Positions 1 through 5,688 of a stretch of DNA of 6,339 nucleotides are shown here, piece after piece (position 1 is the first letter of the stretch; every line of letters begins with the position of its first letter). The position numbers were made by a program, and so were the translations under genes. A model generated the notes under the pieces. That model had not been told where the DNA came from and searched no databases. It saw only the letters and a program-made list of their open reading frames with translations. The stretch lies in contig JAJRYW010000649.1 in the NCBI GenBank assembly GCA_024275555.1, forward strand, positions 1 through 6,339, given 5' to 3'. The stretch is from Calditrichota bacterium. Lineage in GTDB: Bacteria > Calditrichota > Calditrichia > RBG-13-44-9 > J075.

Positions 1-757
1 CCAGCAACGCTTCTTCCGTCGGGTTTTTTTTGGCATGGTCGGGAAGATTATCAAAAAATTTTTTCGGGTCCGGAACGGACATTAGCTCTTCCAGAAAGCG
101 GGAATATTTTTCCGTACCGGCCTCGGTAGTAAAAACATCCGGCAGGGAAGCAAGCTCCACACCGATTTCCTTCAGATATTTTGATAACTGCAAGAGCCGC
201 AGCCGTCTCGGCAGAACCAGCCTTACCGTCAGCATAAATGTTGCGATGAAAATAACAATCGGCAACCAATACAGAATTGATTTAGAATTGAAAATGACGA
301 ACGTATCCGTAAAGATGGCACTGAAAAATAAAAATCCCAGGAATAAAATACCGGTTGCCACCTGGGTTTCCCAAAACGTGTTTATAACCAACAATACTGA
401 GAAGAAAATTCCTGCTGCTGAATAGATCATCGGCAGCGAAAAAGACGACACATCTACTCCGGAAGAAGATGTCTCTCCGGCAAAGAGCACGATCATTAGC
501 AAGACCAAGAAATTCGCCAGGAATTGAAACAGCACTAAAAAAGAAAGCACCCGGTAAACATAGTGGATTCTATCAACCTCTTTAAACCCGCGGATTTCCT
601 TTAGGTCGTCAATTAGCTGACGGGTGTCATGGGTGATAAATTTTGACTTGAGCGCTTCGGGAATCTCTTCTAAGGAAACCCCCTCACTCACTTTGGTGTA
701 AATTTCCTGGTAAGCTCCACGAAAAACATCCCTACTGCTGTAAATTGGCTTTCTCAT
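1..757 (-). CDS. Multi-pass membrane protein of unknown function (3' end outside window)
   Basis: This reading frame is open from an ATG at 757 to the left edge, giving 252 residues with no stop, so the C terminus is missing. Residues 1-65 are a charged, probably cytoplasmic N-terminal region. Four hydrophobic segments follow, at about 67-93, 106-126, 134-156 and 160-182. The fourth ends in a basic stretch (RRLRLL), and a soluble region continues from about 185 to the edge. The hydrophobic pattern and uninterrupted frame argue that the gene is real. I do not recognise the family. An in-frame ATG at 787 would add ten residues, but neither start has a clear Shine-Dalgarno sequence; 757 was chosen as the simpler start. 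Codon use (TTA, AGA, ATA) and base composition are A+T richer than in the cluster to the right. It is separated from that cluster by 464 bp, so it is probably a separate transcription unit. Confidence 0.8.
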   Translation of the reverse strand, partial: MRKPIYSSRDVFRGAYQEIYTKVSEGVSLEEIPEALKSKFITHDTRQLIDDLKEIRGFKEVDRIHYVYRVLSFLVLFQFLANFLVLLMIVLFAGETSSSGVDVSSFSLPMIYSAAGIFFSVLLVINTFWETQVATGILFLGFLFFSAIFTDTFVIFNSKSILYWLPIVIFIATFMLTVRLVLPRRLRLLQLSKYLKEIGVELASLPDVFTTEAGTEKYSRFLEELMSVPDPKKFFDNLPDHAKKNPTEEALL

Positions 758-936
758 GCAATTTAAAGGATATGATGCGTATTGCATAATTTATTGTTTT
801 ATGGAGAATTGTTTGCCGTTTTTCCGGAAAGCCAGGCGGTTATGTGATCAACAAAGAAAATATACCCAATCCTGGGAAAACCGGCAATACCCCCGGAGAT
901 TTTTTTGGTAAAAAGCAGAGCTTCGAAAGAAAAAGG

Positions 937-960
937 CGTTCCAAGCTGGAGCTTGGAACG
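937..960. repeat. Perfect 11-bp-arm palindrome
   Basis: The arms CGTTCCAAGCT and AGCTTGGAACG flank a two-base GG centre and match perfectly. In single-stranded form the hairpin would open to a loop of about four to six bases. No T-run follows on either strand, so it is not a normal intrinsic terminator. From memory, very similar GTTCC(C)AAGCTGGAGCTT motifs occur as dispersed repeats in environmental bacterial genomes. I could not check its copy number here. Confidence 0.7.
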
Positions 961-1131
961 AGGGGAACAGTGCATCGCCTGGAATTTTCACCAACTGTCA
1001 GGCGAACACCATCTACTGACTTCCTGAAATTCGATTTACTTATACTTGAGCAATTGTATGCTCTTTAATATATTTTTTTGATCGACTAACTGATCGGTAA
1101 AAAACGCAAAACTAATGTCTGGTGGGAAATG

Positions 1132-1161
1132 CTCCGCGTTAATCCGCGCCAATCCACAGCC
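1132..1161. repeat. Short imperfect tandem repeat (ATCCGCG type)
   Basis: Three imperfect units of about 10-11 bases lie side by side: CTCCGCGTT, AATCCGCGCC and AATCCACAGCC. The pattern resembles the 'AATCCGCG..AATCCGCG' dispersed repeats seen in many FCB-group and environmental genomes (recollection, not a search). It lies just past the end of the exported-protein gene and contains no gene. Confidence 0.45.
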
Positions 1162-1221
1162 TTTAAAAAGCGTTCCGTATTCTGATGGACTCTACGCAAG
1201 CCTACGTTCTCTTCGGAACAG

Positions 1222-2259
1222 CTACTTTGTTTTCTGGGGCGGCACAATCCCGGGCTGGTAGGTGGTGCGATCCCGGTGCATCCGGGCCCGGAACTCTTCC
1301 TCGGAGATGAACAAGGTGTCGGAAACACTGCGGTAGATGTAGAACTGATCGTAGTAAGTGGTGTCGGCGATGATCAGGGTGTCGCTGCGCAGCACATGCA
1401 GCACATCGTAGGTAGTTTCGGGCACTTTGGGCGGCGGTGGGGGCGGCTGGTACTCCAGCGCACGCGACTTATAGCCCCACATATCAAACACTACCGTATT
1501 GGAATCCCGCTCAAAGAATATCTTCATGGGCAGTTCGCGATAATTCCAGTTCACCGCCTTCAGCAAGGCCGCCAGAATGGTATTTTGGGCCCGGTTGTGC
1601 TCCAGGCGTTCAAACACCTCCGGATCAGCATTTTGGGTGACGCTCTGGAAATTGCTGGTAAACTCCCACTGGTTCATCACCTTTTGGGCAGTATCGGAAG
1701 GAAACAGGTAGTAGGTCTTTTCGGAAGGGAAACATTTGATCAAATCTTCCTCGCCAAAGCCATTGCCGGTGGCGTCGATAAACTGGATTTTGGCCACCGA
1801 CTCCTCGGGGATCAAATAGGCTTCCAGGAAGAAAGCAATCAATTCCGGGTCGCTGACGGTGGCGGTGGAGATCATCGATTGGTCGATGACCACCTGGCGG
1901 GCAGTCTGGGAGTAGGCGAAGGGATTTAGGAATACCATCTGGATTATGAACAGCATCCACAGAGCCAACGAAACATTGCAGCTCCTGTCATTCCGGCGCA
2001 AGCCGGAATGCCCACACTCCCCCGACCTGTCATTCCGGCGAAAGCCGGAATCCCCGCCCTGGCCGCTCCGATGAGCTACTGAATCCCCAACGGGGCAAGC
2101 AAATTCAGCATGACAGCCTTCTTCATACTCTCTCGCCCTGTCACTCCGGTCAAAGCTGAATTCCCCGCCCCGGCCGCTCCGGTGAGTTACTGAATCCCCA
2201 ACGGGGCAAGTAAATTCAGCAGAACCTTGCCAACCAACAACTTTATTTCTACTCATCAT
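1222..2259 (-). CDS. Exported protein of unknown function with repeat-derived N-terminal insert
   Basis: The frame encodes 345 residues from an ATG at 2259, which overlaps the end of the TPR gene by 11 bases in an ATGATGAGTAG junction. This suggests translational coupling. Residues 1-6 (MMSRNK) look like the basic start of a signal peptide. Residues about 13-93 are translated from REP-like DNA repeats. Residues 96-115 are the hydrophobic core, ending in FAYSQ, a plausible signal peptidase site. The mature part, from about 118, has a helical N half, a six-proline run at 272-277, and a C-terminal region with two similar SDTL[IF]I motifs (292-297 and 313-318). I recognise no domain. If translation instead begins at M102 (1956), the protein is 244 residues, but that start has no Shine-Dalgarno sequence and no basic n-region. 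Location is probably periplasmic. Being last in the cluster, it is probably an accessory of the ExbD/TonB-like system. Confidence 0.75.
   Translation of the reverse strand: MMSRNKVVGWQGSAEFTCPVGDSVTHRSGRGGEFSFDRSDRAREYEEGCHAEFACPVGDSVAHRSGQGGDSGFRRNDRSGECGHSGLRRNDRSCNVSLALWMLFIIQMVFLNPFAYSQTARQVVIDQSMISTATVSDPELIAFFLEAYLIPEESVAKIQFIDATGNGFGEEDLIKCFPSEKTYYLFPSDTAQKVMNQWEFTSNFQSVTQNADPEVFERLEHNRAQNTILAALLKAVNWNYRELPMKIFFERDSNTVVFDMWGYKSRALEYQPPPPPPKVPETTYDVLHVLRSDTLIIADTTYYDQFYIYRSVSDTLFISEEEFRARMHRDRTTYQPGIVPPQKTK
1985..2221. repeat. REP-like palindromic repeat array inside a coding frame
   Basis: Three units begin with CTGTCA at 1985, 2027 and 2138. The first two carry the hairpin ATTCCGGC-4 nt-GCCGGAAT (1990-2009 and 2032-2051); the third has a decayed version. 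The second and third units share a longer body containing CTGAATCCCCAACGGGG followed by ATTCAG. The spacings, 42 and 111 bases, are multiples of three, and all units translate without a stop in the overlapping gene. The encoded peptides show a 37-residue period (CPVGDSV.HRSG..G and FRRNDR motifs). The hairpin sequence is of the widespread ATTCCGGC...GCCGGAAT type found dispersed in many bacterial genomes. Confidence 0.85.
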
Positions 2260-3790
2260 TCTTCACCATGCTGGCTAATTGTCGATATTCACGGAAATAG
2301 CGGGTTGCCTCCGGCAGCTTCCCCTGCCGTTTTAAGGCGCTGATTAGGATTCGCAGCGTGGCCAGTTCCTCCGCCGGCGATAGCTGTTCCCGCCCGGCCA
2401 GGGCCGCCTCCCCGGCTTCCACCGCAGCCTTGGGATTATTGATCGACAGCCGGGCAATTTCTGCATAGGACTTCGCCCGCTGCTTCCAGGGAATCGCTAC
2501 CGATTGCTGAAAATATGTTAAGGCCTGCCGCAGCTTTTTCTGCTTCAGCTTTTCCAGGCCCAGGTTATGGCACATGGTCCCGTAGGCGTCAAAATACTCG
2601 CTGCGCATGGTATCCGCCTCGGCCAGGCCGGTGGTATCATCGCGGAAATAATGCACCACCTGCTGCATGCGCTGCAAGGCCTGATCCGCCTTGCCGGTGT
2701 AGGTAAACTCCACCAGGGCCAACCGCCACTGCACCTCTCGCCGGGCCCGTTCGGTTTTTACCCGCTGCAAGAGCGCCCGGAAGCCCTGCTCCGCTTTTGC
2801 AAATTTTTGCTGATCGATCCAGCTTAGCACCGTATCCCGGAAGACCACCGCGCCCAGGTTGCCGTCGTCCCAGTTAATCCAATCGATAGTGCTCTGCACC
2901 GTGCCGCGATCCTGATCGGTGCGGGCCAGGAGCAGGGCGCGTTGTAAATCCTGCAAGGCCGCCCCGGCCCGGCTTAAACGGATGTTGTCCTCCGCCTGAT
3001 AATAGACATACAGGAACAGCGCCGCCGAGTCGATCGCTGCGGCAACGGCGGCGTCGTTCAGAGCCTGCGACTCGGGCACCCGGAAGACGGCCGTTTGCTT
3101 CAAAACAGCTTCCGCTTTCCGAAAATTCCGCAGGGCCTTCTCCCAAAGTCGCCGGTTGTGATACACCTGGGCCAATCGCCCATACAGCCCATGCTGTCCC
3201 CGGTCCATCCGGATCAGTTTTTCCAGCACCCGGGCGGCCTTTTCCAACCGCGCCTCGCCTAAAAATCGTTCCGCCTGAAATTGATAAACCTTGGCCAGCC
3301 ACAAACGGGTGTTTCGGTCAAAGGGATCAAACTGCAGGGCCGTTTCGAAGTAGACCGCCGCCGAATCCAGGTGGGCCTGTGAGCGTTCCCGGAGTTGATC
3401 ATCGCTGAGGCCCTGCCCGCGCAGGTGCTGCATTTTCAGCAATTGCTGCGCCCCCCGGTTGAACTGCCGGATGGCGGTCAAGGTGTCGCGGGCGGCGCTG
3501 CTGTCCTCGACGGAGAGGGCCTGCCACAGCTCCTCGCTGACCTGGTAATGCTCCTCCCCCTGCCGGGCAACGGCAATGGCACGCTGCTGCTGTTCCCATT
3601 CCACAAAAAGCCGGTTGGCCAGCGAATCCGCTTTTATGGCAATGCTGCTATCCACACCCGCCGGCGCCGCCAGCACCCGTGGTTTAGGCGTTGCCGCGGG
3701 GCGGGTTCCGGCGCAATTGGCCAGCAGAATCGCTGTTCCGCTTAACAAAATAATTTGCGCTATAAGTTTTCCCGGTTTTCTGTTCATCAT
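2249..3790 (-). CDS. TPR-repeat probable lipoprotein
   Basis: The product has 513 residues. The N terminus has a basic n-region (MMNRKPGK), a hydrophobic core (9-24) and LLANC at 22-26, a lipobox with C26 as the lipidated cysteine. N at -1 is less usual than G, A or S. A Thr/Pro/Ala-rich linker follows. The rest is almost entirely helical, with TPR-like helix pairs at about 140-157, 161-195, 201-234, 258-290, 324-345, 355-390, 400-432 and 470-507. The clearest are VYFETALQFDP at 146-156 and WEKALRNFRKAEAVL at 216-230. TPR proteins act as protein-protein scaffolds. Together with the ExbD-like genes upstream, this suggests an envelope partner of the energised complex, comparable in layout to the TPR protein AglT beside TolQ/TolR homologues in Myxococcus (inference). 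Two adjacent ATGs (3790, 3787) are possible starts, and both lack a strong Shine-Dalgarno sequence. The end overlaps the next gene by 11 bases. Confidence 0.88.
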   Translation of the reverse strand: MMNRKPGKLIAQIILLSGTAILLANCAGTRPAATPKPRVLAAPAGVDSSIAIKADSLANRLFVEWEQQQRAIAVARQGEEHYQVSEELWQALSVEDSSAARDTLTAIRQFNRGAQQLLKMQHLRGQGLSDDQLRERSQAHLDSAAVYFETALQFDPFDRNTRLWLAKVYQFQAERFLGEARLEKAARVLEKLIRMDRGQHGLYGRLAQVYHNRRLWEKALRNFRKAEAVLKQTAVFRVPESQALNDAAVAAAIDSAALFLYVYYQAEDNIRLSRAGAALQDLQRALLLARTDQDRGTVQSTIDWINWDDGNLGAVVFRDTVLSWIDQQKFAKAEQGFRALLQRVKTERARREVQWRLALVEFTYTGKADQALQRMQQVVHYFRDDTTGLAEADTMRSEYFDAYGTMCHNLGLEKLKQKKLRQALTYFQQSVAIPWKQRAKSYAEIARLSINNPKAAVEAGEAALAGREQLSPAEELATLRILISALKRQGKLPEATRYFREYRQLASMVKNDE

Positions 3791-3804
3791 TTCTTTGTTT
3801 CCCG

Positions 3805-4050
3805 TTTAATCTCACGCTAAGACGCTAAGCCGCAAAGAATTATAACCGTATGATTTCCCAGCGTAGGGATAAATAGTCATGCCTCTTTCCTATCCCATTT
3901 AATCTCACGCTAAGACGCTAAGCCGCAAAGAATTATAACCGTATGATTTCTCAGCGTAGGGATAAATAGTCATGCACTCTTTCCTATCTCATTTAATCTC
4001 ACGCTAAGACGCTAAGCCGCAAAGAATTATAACCGTATGATTTCCCAGCG
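3805..4050. repeat. 93/94-bp tandem repeat, 2.6 copies
   Basis: The units start with TTTAATCTCACGC at 3805, 3898 and 3992, giving periods of 93 and 94. Copies 1 and 2 differ by two C/T changes and one inserted A. Copy 3 stops after 59 bases, which are identical to copy 1. Each unit opens with CTCACGCTAAGACGCTAAGC and contains ATTATA; the first two also carry GGGATAAATAGTCATGC. On the minus strand the opening reads as CTTTGCGGCTTAGCGTCTT, like the 'CTTTGCG.CTT.GCG' dispersed repeats known from many environmental genomes (recollection). Confidence 0.93.
3839..3844 (-). promoter_or_regulatory. Candidate -10 element for the TPR gene, carried by the repeat
   Basis: On the minus strand this is a perfect TATAAT, 48 bases before the ATG at 3790, so a transcript would have a leader of roughly 40 bases. 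No good -35 hexamer lies 16-18 bases upstream; the best-placed hexamer is CCTACG. The same TATAAT recurs in the other two repeat copies, at 3932-3937 and 4026-4031. It may let the TPR gene be transcribed separately from the genes upstream, but a chance match is quite possible. Confidence 0.25.
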
Positions 4051-4064
4051 TCGTGAAAAACCTT

Positions 4065-4174
4065 CTTCGTGCAAATTCGTGTCATTCGTGGACAATTAAT
4101 TCCCTCTTCGTGCAAATTCGTGTCATTCGTGGACAATTAATTCCCTCTTCGTGCAAATTTGTGTCATTCGTGGA
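4065..4174. repeat. 41-bp tandem repeat, 2.7 copies
   Basis: The units start with CTTCGTGCAAATTCGTG at 4065, 4106 and 4147. The first two are identical over 41 bases. The third matches for 28 bases with one C-to-T change and then ends. Each unit itself repeats the motif TTCGTG three times with spacings of about 9-10 bases (TTCGTG, ATTCGTG, ATTCGTGG). Such 'TTCGTGTCATTCGTGG' strings are familiar as dispersed repeats in FCB-group and other environmental genomes (recollection). There are no spacers, so it is not a CRISPR array. Confidence 0.93.
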
Positions 4175-4183
4175 TAAAAGCCG

Positions 4184-5218
4184 CTACTCCACCTCGTGCT
4201 TCACGCTATCCCACCAGGAGAGGAATATCCGGTAAAACTGCCGGGTGCGCTGACTCCCGGCCGGACGCAGGTTGGTGCTGAATTTCAGGATCGATCCATC
4301 CGGCAGGCGATCCAACTCCCCGGCCCGGAGAAAATTACTCTTTTTCCGGAATCCTTCATCGATCAGGTAGGTTACCTCGCGGTTCTCGATCAAAACAATG
4401 CGCACCTCGTAGCTGGCTTCCACGCAGAGCAGGAGCATATCAAAGCGGCGGCCGTCCATCTGGAATTGCACCCGGGAGGTTAAGTGACCGGGTCGGTGGT
4501 TCATGAAGCGGCGGGCCACCGGGGGCAGCACAGCCGGATGGCGTTTCATCCACTCGATCAACGGCTGGTAGATCGGCGAAAAGTTTTCTGCGCCGGCGTC
4601 AAACTCGGCCAGGGCTTTTAAATCGATCTCGCCCTGGTCGCCGCCGCCGATTGCCTGCGCGCCTTTTAAATCCGCCCCGACATCATCCCCGAAGGAGGCG
4701 TCGCCCAGGCCGGCCTCTTCCGTATCGCTGCTCTGCACGGCCAGCCCGCTCCGGGAACCGCCTTTCCGCCCGGTGCGGGGCGCCGAGATTAAAGGCGAGT
4801 TCTTGTCCAGGCTCAAATTAAAATCACTGAAGGATTGGGTGTCGAGGCTCTGCAAATCAACCCGGCTGGTTTGGGGTTTGGGCTGACTGCGTCCCGGCGC
4901 TTCAATGTTGCGGCTTGGCAGCGACAGATCGGCAAGCTTCAACTGGTCTTCCAACTGTTTCAGATCAATCCGCTTGATGACCGGCTCTGTGGCCCTCCTG
5001 GGGGCTTCCTCGCGTTTGCGCGCCTCCGGCTGTTCGCTCGGCGCCGGCGGACTGGGCCGGGGAATAAAGCGGGTCCAGTTGATCTGATCGTAATGTTCCG
5101 AAATCAAATCCCGGTGCGGAATAGCCGCAATGTTCATCGCCAGAAAAGCGATCAGCAGGATTATCCCGGTAACCAGCGCCGCGATAGATTTTTGTTTTTG
5201 TTGATTTTTCATGGTCAT
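4184..5218 (-). CDS. TonB/TolA-like periplasm-spanning protein with novel C-terminal domain
   Basis: The product is 344 residues from the ATG at 5218. A TTG at 5221 and an ATG at 5212 are alternative starts, and none has a clear Shine-Dalgarno sequence. A short basic N terminus precedes one membrane helix at about 12-32, followed by a Pro/Glu/Arg-rich stretch at about 52-75 (PRPSPPAPSEQPEARKR). This is the layout of TonB and TolA. A Leu/Asp/Ser-rich, Gly-rich linker runs to about 205. The C-terminal 130 residues look folded, with IEWMKRHPAVLPPVARRFM, then a strand-rich segment (RFDMLLLCVEASYEVRIVLI, VTYLIDEGF), ending in FYRIFLSWWDSV. I do not recognise this as the TonB C-terminal (YP-motif) domain. 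It lies 17 bases after the second ExbD-like gene, so it is likely the force-transmitting partner in the same complex (inference). An annotation as plain hypothetical protein would also be defensible. Confidence 0.85.
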   Translation of the reverse strand: MTMKNQQKQKSIAALVTGIILLIAFLAMNIAAIPHRDLISEHYDQINWTRFIPRPSPPAPSEQPEARKREEAPRRATEPVIKRIDLKQLEDQLKLADLSLPSRNIEAPGRSQPKPQTSRVDLQSLDTQSFSDFNLSLDKNSPLISAPRTGRKGGSRSGLAVQSSDTEEAGLGDASFGDDVGADLKGAQAIGGGDQGEIDLKALAEFDAGAENFSPIYQPLIEWMKRHPAVLPPVARRFMNHRPGHLTSRVQFQMDGRRFDMLLLCVEASYEVRIVLIENREVTYLIDEGFRKKSNFLRAGELDRLPDGSILKFSTNLRPAGSQRTRQFYRIFLSWWDSVKHEVE

Positions 5219-5235
5219 CAATCAAACCGTTTGTT

Positions 5236-5655
5236 TCAGTTGCCGGGGGCCTGGCTGAGCGGCTCCGGCTGCATGTTAATGCTCTTGGCCAACCCTTCCT
5301 GCTCGCAGATATCAAACACGCGGATAACGGCCTGGATGGCAGCATCCGGCTCCGGGTTGATCACCACCACCAGGCTGCGCGCTTCGGTTGCGGCAACTTC
5401 CAGAAGTTTTTGGCGCAAGCTTTTCAAATCCGCCGTTTCCAGCAAAGTTTCGCCATCCAGGGTAACCCGGAAATAATTTTCCGGATCGATATTGACAAAC
5501 AGGTAGGCGTCATTTTCCTCCCGGGGCGGCGTTTGCTCCGGGGAAGGCCCGGGCAGCCGGATCTGGCGCTTCATCTGGATATCGCTGATGGCCAGAAAAC
5601 CGAATAAAATGATCAGCACCACGTCAATCAGCCGGATAATCAGCCCGCCGTTCAT
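5236..5655 (-). CDS. ExbD/TolR-family biopolymer transport protein (second copy)
   Basis: The product is 139 residues, the usual ExbD/TolR size. There is almost no cytoplasmic tail (MNGGLIIR). A single membrane helix at about 4-24 (LIIRLIDVVLIILFGFLAIS) contains D11, at the place of the conserved proton-path Asp in ExbD and TolR. A Pro-rich linker (33-46) leads to a periplasmic domain at about 50-135 with the typical ExbD order: a strand (YLFVNID), a substrate-like strand pair (YFRVTLDGETL), a helix (LKSLRQKLLEV), a strand (SLVVVINPEPDA), a helix (IQAVIRVFDICEQEGL) and a last strand (KSINM). ExbD works with an ExbB-type channel and uses proton-motive force to drive a TonB-like protein. AAGGA, seven bases before the ATG, supports this start. 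It lies 33 bases after the first ExbD gene and 17 bases before the TonB-like gene, in one apparent operon. Confidence 0.93.
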   Translation of the reverse strand: MNGGLIIRLIDVVLIILFGFLAISDIQMKRQIRLPGPSPEQTPPREENDAYLFVNIDPENYFRVTLDGETLLETADLKSLRQKLLEVAATEARSLVVVINPEPDAAIQAVIRVFDICEQEGLAKSINMQPEPLSQAPGN

Positions 5656-5662
5656 CTGTGGT

Positions 5663-5669
5663 TCCTTCT
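5663..5669 (-). promoter_or_regulatory. Ribosome binding site of the second ExbD-like gene
   Basis: AGAAGGA on the minus strand lies seven bases before the ATG at 5655, in the 33-bp gap between the two ExbD-like genes. It is the strongest Shine-Dalgarno sequence in the window and decides this start. It also shows that the organism uses Shine-Dalgarno initiation for at least some genes. Confidence 0.7.
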
Positions 5670-5688
5670 TTTTGTTGATGTGTACATT

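Larger units (their letters stand above)
758..1221. other. 464-bp non-coding gap with repeat debris
   Basis: I find no convincing gene here. The only sizeable plus-strand frame (844-1068, GTG start) runs through a perfect palindrome and has no family character. The gap contains the palindrome at 937-960, an A/T-rich stretch around 1064-1080 and a short dispersed-type repeat at 1132-1161. It should hold the promoter of the membrane-protein gene that starts at 757 and the end of the transcript that passes 1222. I could not identify a good -35/-10 pair or a strong terminator. Confidence 0.6.
3791..4183. other. 393-bp gap made almost wholly of tandem repeats
   Basis: The gap separates the TonB-like gene (stop at 4186-4184) from the TPR gene. 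About 360 of its bases belong to two unrelated tandem repeat families, each with two full copies and one truncated copy. Only short unique pieces remain next to the two genes and between the families (4051-4064). The small plus-strand frame at 4053-4235 is a translation of the repeats, not a gene. Confidence 0.8.

Noticed and set aside
30..425. Plus-strand open frame of 131 codons at the left edge
   Set aside because: It is antisense to a longer, continuous minus-strand frame (757 to the edge) that encodes a coherent four-helix membrane protein. The plus-strand peptide has no family character.
844..1068. Plus-strand 74-codon frame with GTG start
   Set aside because: It runs through the 937-960 palindrome, lacks a ribosome binding site and has no recognisable product. 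It is treated as chance.
1048..1080. Possible plus-strand terminator: GAGCA-6 nt-TGCTC followed by an A/T-rich run
   Set aside because: The stem is only five base pairs, the T-run is interrupted, and no plus-strand gene ends before it.
1086..1328. Minus-strand 80-codon frame next to the end of the exported-protein gene
   Set aside because: It overlaps the real gene in another frame and its peptide includes translated repeat DNA.
1735..1776. EF-hand or dockerin-like loop (DATGNGFGEEDL) in the exported protein
   Set aside because: Positions 3 and 12 of the loop do not carry the expected Ca-binding residues, and there is no second loop.
1276..1929. Long plus-strand frame (217 codons)
   Set aside because: It is a shadow on the opposite strand of the exported-protein gene. 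The minus strand has the signal core and the overlap with the TPR gene.
3805..4174. CRISPR array
   Set aside because: Units are 93/94 and 41 bp and contiguous, with no unique spacers and no cas genes in the window.
4053..4235. Plus-strand 60-codon frame in the repeat gap
   Set aside because: It is a direct translation of the 41-bp repeats and runs antisense into the end of the TonB-like gene.
4835..5476. Plus-strand 213-codon frame
   Set aside because: It is antisense to the TonB-like and second ExbD-like genes, which have clear domain layout and operon spacing.
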